This document shows positions 7,960-14,393 of a stretch of 15,688 bases of DNA, piece after piece. The stretch is from Desulfurococcales archaeon (lineage in GTDB: Archaea; Thermoproteota; Thermoprotei_A; Sulfolobales; Desulfurococcaceae): positions 1 to 15,688 of the forward strand of contig WAML01000102.1 in assembly GCA_015522345.1 (NCBI GenBank), given 5' to 3'. The notes under the pieces are model-generated. The model was not told the DNA's origin, did no database searches, and saw nothing but the letters and a program-made list of their open reading frames with translations. The stretch's first letter is position 1; each line of letters opens with the position of its first letter. A program made the position numbers and the translations under genes.

Positions 7960-8000
7960 ATCCCCGTAACCACGTAGCTACGTGGTTACGGAGATACTCG
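7960..8000 (+). other. tRNA intron 1 (41 nt), D arm, position 23/24
   Basis: A non-canonical intron inside the D stem. A textbook bulge-helix-bulge surrounds it: outer helix GCG (7951-7953) with CGC (8002-8004); 4-bp central helix GGTA (7954-7957) with TACT (7995-7998), one G-U; 3-nt bulges GAA (7958-7960) and CGG (7999-8001). Cleavage after the second base of each bulge gives 7959/7960 and 8000/8001, exactly what restores the D stem. The inner part is a long hairpin from the palindrome at 7964-7991. Confidence 0.9.
7964..7991. repeat. 28-nt perfect palindrome inside tRNA intron 1
   Basis: Two 14-nt arms, CCGTAACCACGTAG and its exact reverse complement, abut with no spacer. In RNA this forms a stem of about 12 bp capped by a 4-nt loop (AGCT). 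The DNA itself could form a cruciform. It makes up two thirds of the intron. Confidence 0.95.
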
Positions 8001-8014
8001 GCGCCGCCCTGGTA

Positions 8015-8031
8015 CCGTCTCTAAGATAGAG
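8015..8031 (+). other. tRNA intron 2 (17 nt), canonical position 37/38
   Basis: Removing 8015-8031 joins A37 (8014) to A38 (8032), giving the loop CTGGTAA. The splice motif is relaxed: only three central pairs are seen (8009-8011 with 8027-8029), with a G/A mismatch at 8012/8026 and bulges 8013-8015 and 8030-8032. An alternative TCTCT (8018-8022)/AGAGA (8028-8032) helix would compete. Confidence 0.83.
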
Positions 8032-8077
8032 AGGCGGAGGTCCCGGGTTCGAATCCCGGCGGCGGCTCCATTTTATC

Positions 8078-9442
8078 TTATGCTGAACTAGCTTGTGGTT
8101 TTTGGTGTTTTATTGTCAAAAGTCTTGATGCTATTGTTATTACTAAGAGTATTAAGATGATGTTTCTAGTGAATGCCAGAATTTGTATAGGTGAATCTGG
8201 TGCCCAGGGATTATACTCTATAGGTATCCCTAGGAACGATAGTATTCTTCTTAACTCCATTTCTTTAAACCACAGCATCATTATTAATGCGTTAGATAGG
8301 TCTGCTATAGAATAGAATACGAACTCTCTATATTTCTGAATATACAATAGTATGAAAGGAGTTATTAGTAAAATCATTTGAGGAGAAAATACGTAGTTCA
8401 ATACTATTGCAGAAACAAGAGCAAGCCCCATTTTTCCTACTAAATAATACTCTTCATGTCCTCTAGTATACGCTAGAGCTATTATAGATAATGATATTAC
8501 TATGAATGTAAATGCTAGTACCCGATTATAGGGACTCCATATATCATAGGTTATGTACATGTATATACAGTTCTCACAATACCATGATGCATGATGTTTT
8601 ATAAATTCATTAAATCCTGTTGGAGACACCAGTATTAGTATTAAGTACGGAGTTAAACCTACTATTACACCATATAGATGCCTTTTTAGATCGGTAAACT
8701 TCTTTCTAGAATAGAGCTCGTATAATACTATGGCTGCTATAACGATAGGGAATACTTTGGCTGATGCCGCTAAACCTATTAAGAGACCGCCTTGAAAATG
8801 TTTTCTCTCGTAGAATAGCTTCCATAAACCAGCTATAGTCATAGCCGCTGGTATAAGATCCCAATTATATATAGAGTATACAATAAAACTCGGCATAACG
8901 ATATAGGCTATGGGTAATAGGTATCTTTGACTATCATTTCTGAAACGCAGCATAAATAACATGAAGTATCTCAGTAATACAAAAGCTGCAATACCCAGAG
9001 CTAAGGAGTTAAAAATATAGTGTATAGATAAGCCCTCTATACTATTCAAACCAGCTAATAAATAAGCTAAGTAAGTTGATGCAGCCCATAAAGCCCCTAT
9101 TATAGGGGGGTACTCGAATTTATAATCAATATATGGTAATGGATATATTTTTTCTCCTGCACAAAAACTCTGCAGTGCATCAATATTGATCCACCTATCA
9201 ACATTACCTGTTTCAATATTTAAACATACTTCACTATTCCTAAACAATGGATCATATACGCCATTAACTATATCAGTATATATAGGCGGCACCAATTGTT
9301 TTCCAAATAATAGTACCTGTAGATCTCTCGGCATATGAATTATGAAACTAAGTATGAATACTATAGCTAAAACCAGAAAAACTAGGTAATGCCGGTGAGT
9401 TATTCTTGTCAAATTAGTTGCCCCGTCAACAGCGCTCTTCAT
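8078..9442 (-). CDS. GT87-like (GT-C fold) membrane glycosyltransferase
   Basis: A 454-residue polytopic membrane protein, about ten or more spans, resembling GT87/DUF2029 polyprenyl-phosphate-sugar-dependent glycosyltransferases. These use a lipid-linked sugar and act on the outer face of the membrane. Visible motifs are: an acidic residue in the first outer loop ('YTDIVNG', 55-61), 'YKFEYPP' (107-113), 'YNWDLIP' (192-198), and 'AKVFP' (228-232) in a Lys-Pro motif typical of the group. Outer loops contain Cys73/Cys94 and 'WYCENC' (287-292), suggesting disulfides or a metal site. The start at 9442 precedes the first hydrophobic helix (about 19-36). It is divergent from the PMT-like gene with shared promoter DNA; its 3' end lies 7 nt from the tRNA. 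The acceptor (S-layer protein, lipid or N-glycan) is unknown. Confidence 0.75.
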   Translation of the reverse strand: MKSAVDGATNLTRITHRHYLVFLVLAIVFILSFIIHMPRDLQVLLFGKQLVPPIYTDIVNGVYDPLFRNSEVCLNIETGNVDRWINIDALQSFCAGEKIYPLPYIDYKFEYPPIIGALWAASTYLAYLLAGLNSIEGLSIHYIFNSLALGIAAFVLLRYFMLFMLRFRNDSQRYLLPIAYIVMPSFIVYSIYNWDLIPAAMTIAGLWKLFYERKHFQGGLLIGLAASAKVFPIVIAAIVLYELYSRKKFTDLKRHLYGVIVGLTPYLILILVSPTGFNEFIKHHASWYCENCIYMYITYDIWSPYNRVLAFTFIVISLSIIALAYTRGHEEYYLVGKMGLALVSAIVLNYVFSPQMILLITPFILLYIQKYREFVFYSIADLSNALIMMLWFKEMELRRILSFLGIPIEYNPWAPDSPIQILAFTRNIILILLVITIASRLLTIKHQKPQASSA

Positions 9443-9469
9443 CGAGAGACAGTTAGTATATAAACAACA

Positions 9470-9482
9470 ATATAAATTATAT
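9470..9482. promoter_or_regulatory. Symmetric, probably bidirectional TATA element
   Basis: ATATAAATTATAT is an exact odd palindrome (ATATAA-N-TTATAT). Its centre, 9476, lies about 26 nt from expected starts near 9502 (plus, for the PMT-like gene) and 9450 (minus, for the GT87-like gene). Both would give short leaders. A further TATA-like site at 9456-9465 lies too near the minus-strand ATG. Confidence 0.5.
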
Positions 9483-9512
9483 CCTACTATATAGTGCTAC
9501 GGAGGAAACCCA

Positions 9513-10982
9513 ATGAAGAGAATAGATTACAGTGAAGCCTTTGTGTATAGTATACTTATTGCATTAACACTATACTTATTCATAAACTCATACATACTAG
9601 CTGATACTTTCACAAAAACTGAATTAGAAAGGCTAGGCAAAGGCTATGTCTCTGATGAAGTGTGGTATGTAAGTAGTGCAAGGAATATACTAGAGAAAGT
9701 ATTTAAGCTAAAGCCGCGTTTTCTCGGAGAATATACTGCAACTATAGTGTATAGTGATGAAATAGATTCTTTTACGTTATCTGGTATAGCTAAACAATCC
9801 CAAGTCACCATAGTTGATAATAGTTATACTGAATTAAAGTATGCAGTATATGTATCGGCAAAGGATATTGTTTCCATAAATAGATTTGTTGAAAAACTTG
9901 GAGAACATACTATAGTCAAAGATATTGTATGGGGATGGAGGCTACCAGATGCAGAAAATGTTAACGAGTACCTTAATCTAGAGCATCCTCCTTTAGTAAA
10001 ATACTTTATTGCAGTATCTATGTATTTTCTAGGCGATTACCCTACTTATTGGAGAATACCAAGTATTATAGCTGGTGCATTACTGGTTCTCCTTAGCTAT
10101 ATGGTAGCTGAAGCTATTACTAGGAACAAATATATTTCATTAATAATTTCAGCATTTATTGCATCAGAGCCCTTTACTAGACTAATGGCTTCAATAGCAC
10201 TACTGGATATCTATGTTGCTTTATTTAGTGTAGCAATAGCGTATTTTGTTGTAAAAAAGAAGTATAAATATGCACTACTACTTATAGGTCTTGGATCTAC
10301 TGTTAAATTTAATACAATATTTATGGCTATTCCATACTTAATAGCTGTTATAAGAGATGATGTTAGAAAAGATCCTAGACCAATTACATTAATTTCATCT
10401 ACTATTGCCAATGTATATATCGTTGCAGCTATAGTAATAATATTTCAAATAGTTGTTTCAATACCTTTAATACTCCATGTAGGATTAAATAACTGGTTTA
10501 ATTCATCAATATTTGGAGCTATTAAATGGCATACATCAGTAAAATGTATTGGCGAATCTTGCCCTACACCATCAGCTCCTTGGGACTGGTTTTTTGGTGT
10601 AAATAGTTTTCCAATATACTTCTTCCCTACGGGAGAAAGCCTGTATGCTCAGGGCATGAGTATTTTTTGGACTATATCGCTGACGTACTCAATATTGTTT
10701 CTTCCATCATATTTGTTTTCACGTAAGATAAGGCTTAGTATATTATTTATGCATGGTATATTACTAGGGTATATATTTCTCTGGATTATCGGCGGTAGAA
10801 CACAGTATAGTTTTTACTCAATACAATTACTACCTTTTACCTACATAAATTTAGTAGTTATTTCAATAGAGATGTTGCTGAATAGAGAAAATGGATTATT
10901 TACTCTAAGTCTATGGCGTAGCCTTGGATCCTATATATGGAAGATTATTCTAAAAATATACCTCATAAAGAATACTGGGTAA
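9513..10982 (+). CDS. PMT/GT39-like membrane glycosyltransferase
   Basis: A 489-residue GT-C fold protein resembling protein O-mannosyltransferases and related GT39 enzymes, which transfer sugars from polyprenyl phosphate on the outer membrane face. After TM1 (about 12-30) comes the acidic pair 'SDEVWYVSSARNIL' (D48, E49), then 'LEHPPLVKYFIA' (156-167), 'YWRIPSIIAGALL', 'RLMASIALLDIYVALFS' and 'GLGSTVKFNTIF', all in the family order. A later outer loop has 'CIGESC' and 'PWDWFFG'. The spacing between the DE and HPP motifs is about 108 residues, longer than I expect for PMTs, implying an inserted soluble domain at about 70-140. The start is ATG 9513, with GGAGG (9501-9505) 7 nt upstream. The acceptor is unknown. 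Confidence 0.8.
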   Translation: MKRIDYSEAFVYSILIALTLYLFINSYILADTFTKTELERLGKGYVSDEVWYVSSARNILEKVFKLKPRFLGEYTATIVYSDEIDSFTLSGIAKQSQVTIVDNSYTELKYAVYVSAKDIVSINRFVEKLGEHTIVKDIVWGWRLPDAENVNEYLNLEHPPLVKYFIAVSMYFLGDYPTYWRIPSIIAGALLVLLSYMVAEAITRNKYISLIISAFIASEPFTRLMASIALLDIYVALFSVAIAYFVVKKKYKYALLLIGLGSTVKFNTIFMAIPYLIAVIRDDVRKDPRPITLISSTIANVYIVAAIVIIFQIVVSIPLILHVGLNNWFNSSIFGAIKWHTSVKCIGESCPTPSAPWDWFFGVNSFPIYFFPTGESLYAQGMSIFWTISLTYSILFLPSYLFSRKIRLSILFMHGILLGYIFLWIIGGRTQYSFYSIQLLPFTYINLVVISIEMLLNRENGLFTLSLWRSLGSYIWKIILKIYLIKNTG

Positions 10983-11000
10983 TTAAATTACTTGAGTTAA

Positions 11001-11010
11001 CATATTTTAT
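11001..11010 (+). promoter_or_regulatory. TATA box of C/D sRNA 1
   Basis: CATATTTTAT, centre near 11006, predicts a transcript start near 11032. That coincides with the terminal stem of the first sRNA (11031-11034). Confidence 0.55.
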
Positions 11011-11030
11011 TAGGCTATCTATTAGTATTC

Positions 11031-11090
11031 TGTGGATGATGAACGACCAATCTGATGAACTAAATGATTAAAAACGCCCTTTCTGACACA
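11031..11090 (+). ncRNA. Box C/D guide sRNA 1
   Basis: Box C ATGATGA (11036-11042) and box D CTGA (11083-11086) are enclosed by a 4-bp terminal stem TGTG (11031-11034)/CACA (11087-11090). This leaves the 3-nt bulge expected of a C/D kink-turn. Internal D' is CTGA (11052-11055). The best C' is ATGATTA (11064-11070), one mismatch from consensus; alternatively the fused CTGATGA at 11052-11058 serves as both. The D guide AAAACGCCCTTT (11071-11082) is exactly 12 nt and the D' guide is 11043-11051. The RNA would direct 2'-O-methylation of rRNA or tRNA with fibrillarin, Nop5 and L7Ae. By the D+5 rule the target cores are AAAGGGCG (D, methylated at the fifth base) and ATTGGTCGT (D'). Confidence 0.85.
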
Positions 11091-11123
11091 ATACCCTGAA
11101 ATATATTAGGAGCTATGTTCATC

Positions 11124-11131
11124 AAATATAT
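11124..11131 (+). promoter_or_regulatory. TATA box of C/D sRNA 2
   Basis: AAATATAT, centre near 11128, predicts a start near 11154, matching the 5' stem of the second sRNA at 11151. Confidence 0.55.
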
Positions 11132-11150
11132 CTTAGTGTCCTAGATTATC

Positions 11151-11204
11151 GTAGATGAAGAATGCCCGGGACTGAATAATGATGAACGCGCTCTTCGCAG
11201 ATAC
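11151..11204 (+). ncRNA. Box C/D guide sRNA 2 with variant C and D boxes
   Basis: The order is: stem GTA (11151-11153), C box ATGAAGA (11155-11161), 10-nt guide ATGCCCGGGA (11162-11171), D' CTGA (11172-11175), 3-nt spacer, C' ATGATGA (11179-11185), 12-nt guide ACGCGCTCTTCG (11186-11197), D box CAGA (11198-11201), stem TAC (11202-11204). Internal boxes are perfect. The terminal C and D boxes each carry one U-to-A change at positions that face each other in the kink-turn. By the D+5 rule the predicted targets are CGAAGAGCGCGT (D) and TCCCGGGCAT (D'), with the fifth base methylated. I could not assign these to rRNA positions from memory. Confidence 0.83.
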
Positions 11205-11304
11205 ATGGAATATAGCTATAAACCCGTCCTTACTAGACTCTAATACCTAATTTAGATAACGAGATAGTATAGGATAGATTAGATATATCAATACCTACTC
11301 AAGC

Positions 11305-11314
11305 CTTAAAAAAT
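11305..11314 (+). promoter_or_regulatory. TATA box of the deacetylase-family gene
   Basis: The element at 11305-11314 (CTTAAAAAAT) has its centre near 11310 and predicts a start at about 11336, exactly at the second ATG. This supports a leaderless mRNA from that codon. Confidence 0.5.
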
Positions 11315-11335
11315 AACTAGAGTATGGTGTTTTGC

Positions 11336-12391
11336 ATGGAGACCAATACTGTTATTGTATATGGTGACGTGTTTGTTAAGGGTCATAAGCCTTGGTATCC
11401 TCATCCAGAGAATCCAGGTAGATTAAGGAGGATATTAAATAGTATATTAAGGTATGGTTTAAAGAATAAAGTTGACTGGGATAAACCAGTTAATTGTTCT
11501 AAAGAAGAATTATATAAAGTTCATGTGAAAGGTTACGTCGATTATATTGAGAGGCTTGCTGCAAAAGCTCCAGCGGAAGTTGATCCTGATACTTATGTTG
11601 TAGAAGATACTATGGAGACAGCTCTTTATGCATTTGGCACAGCTATAAATTATGCTATGAAAAGTATTGAAACAGGAAAGAGATACATATTATTAATAAG
11701 GCCTCCGGGCCACCATGTTGGTAGAGAAGGAAAAGCTATGGGGGCAACGACTCAAGGTTTCTGTATATTCAATAATATTGCTGGAGCAGCAAAAACACTA
11801 TTAGATCACGGTGTATCATCTATAGCTATACTAGATATAGACGCGCATCACGGTAATGGTACACAAGAAATATTCTATAAAGACGATCACGTACTCCATA
11901 TAGATATTCACCAGGATCCATTGAGTTTATACCCATACACGGGGAGACCTGAAGATATTGGGGCTGGGAAGGGTGAAGGATATACTATAAACTTTATATT
12001 GCCTCCTATGTGTGGAGATGATTGTTTTAATGAAATAGTCCCTTACGTCATGGACTTACTAAAGTCGTTTGATCCAGAGATAGTACTTGTTTCAATAGGT
12101 TTTGATGGGTATAAAGATGATGGATTGACTGAACTAAGATATACATCAAATACTTTTTACAAACTAGGCAAATTACTGAATAATCTAAATAAGCCATTAG
12201 CTTCAGTGCTAGAAGGTGGATATACCGTAGGTCTTGATAGAGGTTTTGCAGCATTTGTACTAGGTTTACTAAATGAAAGAGATCTTGTTAGAGATACTCC
12301 AACAAAGACTATAGGCCTTGTTAAAGAAAAAGCAGAGAAGTATCTAAGTGAGACAATTAGTAACGTAAATAAGTATTGGAAGATAAAGTAG
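11336..12391 (+). CDS. Histone deacetylase-family hydrolase (AcuC/acetylpolyamine amidohydrolase-like)
   Basis: A 351-residue Zn-dependent deacetylase of the HDAC/AcuC/acetylpolyamine aminohydrolase superfamily. Family marks in order: 'HPENPGRL' (23-30), 'RPPGHHVGR' with the catalytic His pair H126/H127, 'GFCIFNN' (141-147), 'LDIDAHHGNGT' with Zn ligands D169 and H171, the third ligand D257 in 'SIGFDGYKDD', and 'LEGGY' with the transition-state Tyr Y296. All catalytic residues are present. The substrate could be acetylated polyamines, acetyl-lysine of chromatin proteins (Alba-type) or another acetyl amide. The frame also opens at ATG 11324, but the TATA spacing favours 11336. The gene heads a same-strand run of five genes; the next has its own promoter. 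Confidence 0.9.
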   Translation: METNTVIVYGDVFVKGHKPWYPHPENPGRLRRILNSILRYGLKNKVDWDKPVNCSKEELYKVHVKGYVDYIERLAAKAPAEVDPDTYVVEDTMETALYAFGTAINYAMKSIETGKRYILLIRPPGHHVGREGKAMGATTQGFCIFNNIAGAAKTLLDHGVSSIAILDIDAHHGNGTQEIFYKDDHVLHIDIHQDPLSLYPYTGRPEDIGAGKGEGYTINFILPPMCGDDCFNEIVPYVMDLLKSFDPEIVLVSIGFDGYKDDGLTELRYTSNTFYKLGKLLNNLNKPLASVLEGGYTVGLDRGFAAFVLGLLNERDLVRDTPTKTIGLVKEKAEKYLSETISNVNKYWKIK

Positions 12392-12394
12392 AGG

Positions 12395-12404
12395 CTTTAT
12401 AAAA
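12395..12404 (+). promoter_or_regulatory. TATA box of the AEC transporter gene
   Basis: CTTTATAAAA begins 4 nt after the previous stop codon. Its centre is 24 nt before ATG 12424, which suits a leaderless transcript, so this gene need not depend on read-through from the deacetylase. Confidence 0.55.
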
Positions 12405-12423
12405 TAGATAATAGTGATAATAC

Positions 12424-13329
12424 ATGGATTCACTAATAAAAATAATAGCGTTTTTCATAATTATGATCATGGGTTTTATAACTAAATACATCAGTACTAA
12501 GCTTAAAATAAAATCTATAGAAGTACTGGTGCATTATTTTACTAAAGCATTATACTATTTACTCCTTCCTATACTTTTTATTGATAAATTTGGTGCTAGA
12601 GGATTAATTGTGTCAGATGCTAAGATATTTGGTATAGTTTTTCTCTACGTATGTATATCACTTACACTAGCTTCTATCATATCCACGAAGATGAAATATA
12701 ATGAAGCTAGGAGAAAAGCCTTTTTAATAACTACTACTTTCCAAAATGCAGTATTCTTGGGATATCCAATGATATATATAATTGTGGGAGATATTTCTGC
12801 TGCAACTATGTATAGTCTTGTACTATTTATTCTACATATTTCGATAGCTGGTATTTTATCGGGTGGCAAAAATAGTATAGTTAGATCTGTCCTTACATTG
12901 CCAGTAATCTACGGATTTTTAATAGGTAATATTATGCATTATTTCTTCTACAACATGTATTTGTCAATAAACAACATAACTTCGCTATCATCATTGATAG
13001 TAACTTATGGAGCAATATATGTAATGGGATTTGCTCTACCTCTACCGAACAATATATTGTACAAGTTTACTGATTTCATAGCTCTAGTAATATTATGGCG
13101 TTTTATAATAGCACCCCTCATACATTACATACTCCTTTCAATAATTAATCTAGATCATCAATACTATAGAGAAATAATGATAGAGTCTTTAATGCCGCCT
13201 GCGGTAATGAATAGTTTATTAGCAAGATTATATAATTGGGATCCAGAAATAGTATCGCTTACAATACTAGTCTCAACTATTATATCAGTTCCTCTAGTTT
13301 TACTTCTTGGAGTTGCAGGTGTTATCTAA
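12424..13329 (+). CDS. AEC (auxin efflux carrier) family transporter
   Basis: A 301-residue membrane protein with about ten hydrophobic segments in two halves of five, the layout of the AEC/MdcF (bile-acid/arsenite/riboflavin transporter superfamily) carriers. Family marks are 'GFITKYISTKLKIK' after TM1, 'YYLLLPILFIDKF' (TM2), 'TTFQNAVFLGYPMIYIIVGD' (about 101-120, the conserved N-x-x-F-L-G-x-P cross-over helix), and 'SLMPPAVMNSLLA' (second half, equivalent to the MP-x-A-x-x-x cross-over). Bacterial members move dicarboxylates such as malate or malonate; substrate here is unknown. ATG 12424 is placed for leaderless initiation. The last 11 nt overlap the CYTH gene, so these two are likely co-translated. 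Confidence 0.85.
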   Translation: MDSLIKIIAFFIIMIMGFITKYISTKLKIKSIEVLVHYFTKALYYLLLPILFIDKFGARGLIVSDAKIFGIVFLYVCISLTLASIISTKMKYNEARRKAFLITTTFQNAVFLGYPMIYIIVGDISAATMYSLVLFILHISIAGILSGGKNSIVRSVLTLPVIYGFLIGNIMHYFFYNMYLSINNITSLSSLIVTYGAIYVMGFALPLPNNILYKFTDFIALVILWRFIIAPLIHYILLSIINLDHQYYREIMIESLMPPAVMNSLLARLYNWDPEIVSLTILVSTIISVPLVLLLGVAGVI

Positions 13330-13855
13330 ATTGAAGTATGAAGTAGAAATTAAAATAAAGCCTTATGCACCATATACTGAACTATACAACTTTATTTCAA
13401 GAACTTGCAATAATGAATTACATAGCGTTACTGAAAAAGATCTCTACTTAATTCATCCATGCAAGGATTTTAGTAAAACTGATGAAGCACTTAGGATAAG
13501 GGAGATGAACTACAATAAAACAACTAAATGTGTCATAACGTATAAAGGTCCTCGCCAAATAATTGATGGGCTTAAGAAAAGAATGGAAATAGAATTCACT
13601 ACAGCTTCTTGTAATGAAGTTATAGAATTATTTAAGGCACTAGGATTTACGGAGTTCATTGTTATTAGTAAAAAACGGCATTACTGTAGAACTAATGAAT
13701 GTATTATAACACTAGATAATGTAGAGAATTTAGGTATTTTTATTGAAATAGAGGGTCCATTTAATGAAGTTAAAAAGTTATTAAATCAAATACCTTTTAA
13801 CTACGATATAGTAGAAAAAACCTATTTAGAATTATTGTTGGAAAAACTTAAGTGA
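13319..13855 (+). CDS. CYTH-domain protein (CyaB/class IV adenylate cyclase-like)
   Basis: A 178-residue CYTH (triphosphate tunnel) protein. The signature 'YEVEIKIK' contains E-x-E-x-K at residues 8-12, and it continues with 'ALRIRE', 'KCVITYKGP' and 'RMEIEF', ending in 'LGIFIEIEGP' and 'KTYLELL'. The tunnel's charged residues are all present, so it should bind a triphosphate with Mg/Mn. The archaeal CyaB-like group includes proteins annotated as class IV adenylate cyclase or thiamine-/inorganic-triphosphatase; the reaction cannot be chosen here. The start is set at GTG 13319, because GGAG (13309-13312) lies 6 nt upstream. The TTG at 13307 also opens the frame but has no such signal. It overlaps the AEC gene by 11 nt and is 19 nt from the Nudix gene. 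Confidence 0.85.
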   Translation: MLSKLKYEVEIKIKPYAPYTELYNFISRTCNNELHSVTEKDLYLIHPCKDFSKTDEALRIREMNYNKTTKCVITYKGPRQIIDGLKKRMEIEFTTASCNEVIELFKALGFTEFIVISKKRHYCRTNECIITLDNVENLGIFIEIEGPFNEVKKLLNQIPFNYDIVEKTYLELLLEKLK

Positions 13856-13874
13856 ATACAGGAAGTGTTCTCTT

Positions 13875-14393
13875 ATGAAGAGAGAATATAGTGGAGTACC
13901 ATTAGTTGGCGTAGGAGCTGTTGTAGTGCATAGAAAAACGGATACTACAAGCAATTACGTACTACTGGTGAAGAGAGGTCAGCCTCCGGGAAAGGGATTA
14001 TGGGCTATACCGGGTGGACTGGTAAAATATGGTGAATCTCTCGTAGAAGCTGTAGAGAGAGAATTAGAAGAAGAAACAGGAATTAAAGCTAGAGCTCAAG
14101 GTATTGTCTGGGTTGATGAAGTAATAATCTATAACAATAATGGCATTAAATACCATTACGTTATAGTAGATTTCTTAATGAAGCCTTTAGATAATTTAAT
14201 AAATCCAAGACCTTCAAGCGATGTAGAAGATGCTAAATGGTTTGAAATATCCACTACAAACATTAATAATATCAAAGTAACCATAACAACAAGGAGACTA
14301 TTAAAGTATTTATTAGACAAAGACTTTAAACCATCATTACTCCCAATTACGCGGGAAAAAGCTAGTATAGAATATAGGGGATCAAAATGCTAG
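13875..14393 (+). CDS. Nudix hydrolase (ADP-ribose pyrophosphatase/MutT-like)
   Basis: A 172-residue Nudix hydrolase. The full Nudix box G-x5-E-x7-R-E-U-x-E-E-x-G-U is present from G48 through I70 ('GGLVKYGES...RELEEETGI'), with all Mg-binding glutamates. 'LLVKRGQPPGKGLWAIPGG' before it is typical of the ADP-ribose pyrophosphatase/8-oxo-dGTPase branch. The C-terminal ~35 residues beyond the usual domain ('DFKPSLLPITREKAS...') are an extension of unknown role. ATG 13875 is preceded by a weak GGAAGTG Shine-Dalgarno (13861-13867). The stop overlaps the next start by 7 nt. It cleaves a nucleoside diphosphate linked to X; the substrate is not predictable. Confidence 0.92.
   Translation: MKREYSGVPLVGVGAVVVHRKTDTTSNYVLLVKRGQPPGKGLWAIPGGLVKYGESLVEAVERELEEETGIKARAQGIVWVDEVIIYNNNGIKYHYVIVDFLMKPLDNLINPRPSSDVEDAKWFEISTTNINNIKVTITTRRLLKYLLDKDFKPSLLPITREKASIEYRGSKC

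Larger units (their letters stand above)
7937..8070 (+). tRNA. tRNA-Thr(GGU) with two introns and encoded CCA
   Basis: Full cloverleaf after removal of two introns. Acceptor 7937-7943 (GCCGCCG) pairs with 8060-8066. The D stem GCTC (7946-7949) pairs with GA (7958-7959) joined to GC (8001-8002), around the D loop 7950-7957. The anticodon stem CCGCC (8004-8008) pairs with GGCGG (8033-8037). The spliced loop is C-T-G-G-T-A-A with anticodon GGT (8011-8013). The variable loop is AGGTC (8038-8042). The T arm 8043-8059 has loop TTCGAAT. The discriminator is T8067, as I recall for archaeal tRNA-Thr, and CCA is encoded at 8068-8070. Mature length is exactly 73 nt plus CCA. Introns are 7960-8000 and 8015-8031. 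Confidence 0.93.
10983..11323. other. 341-nt gene-free stretch holding two C/D sRNAs
   Basis: No protein-coding frame is supported here on either strand. The region holds two promoter-sRNA units (11001-11090 and 11124-11204) and, near its end, the TATA box of the next gene. I see nothing else in 11205-11300 except AT-rich DNA. Confidence 0.7.

Noticed and set aside
10211..10411. 66-residue minus-strand frame inside the PMT-like gene
   Set aside because: It is antisense to conserved transmembrane segments and is a shadow frame.
12048..12254. Minus-strand frames inside the deacetylase-family and AEC genes (also 12645-12869)
   Set aside because: They are antisense to catalytic or cross-over motifs and show no start signals.
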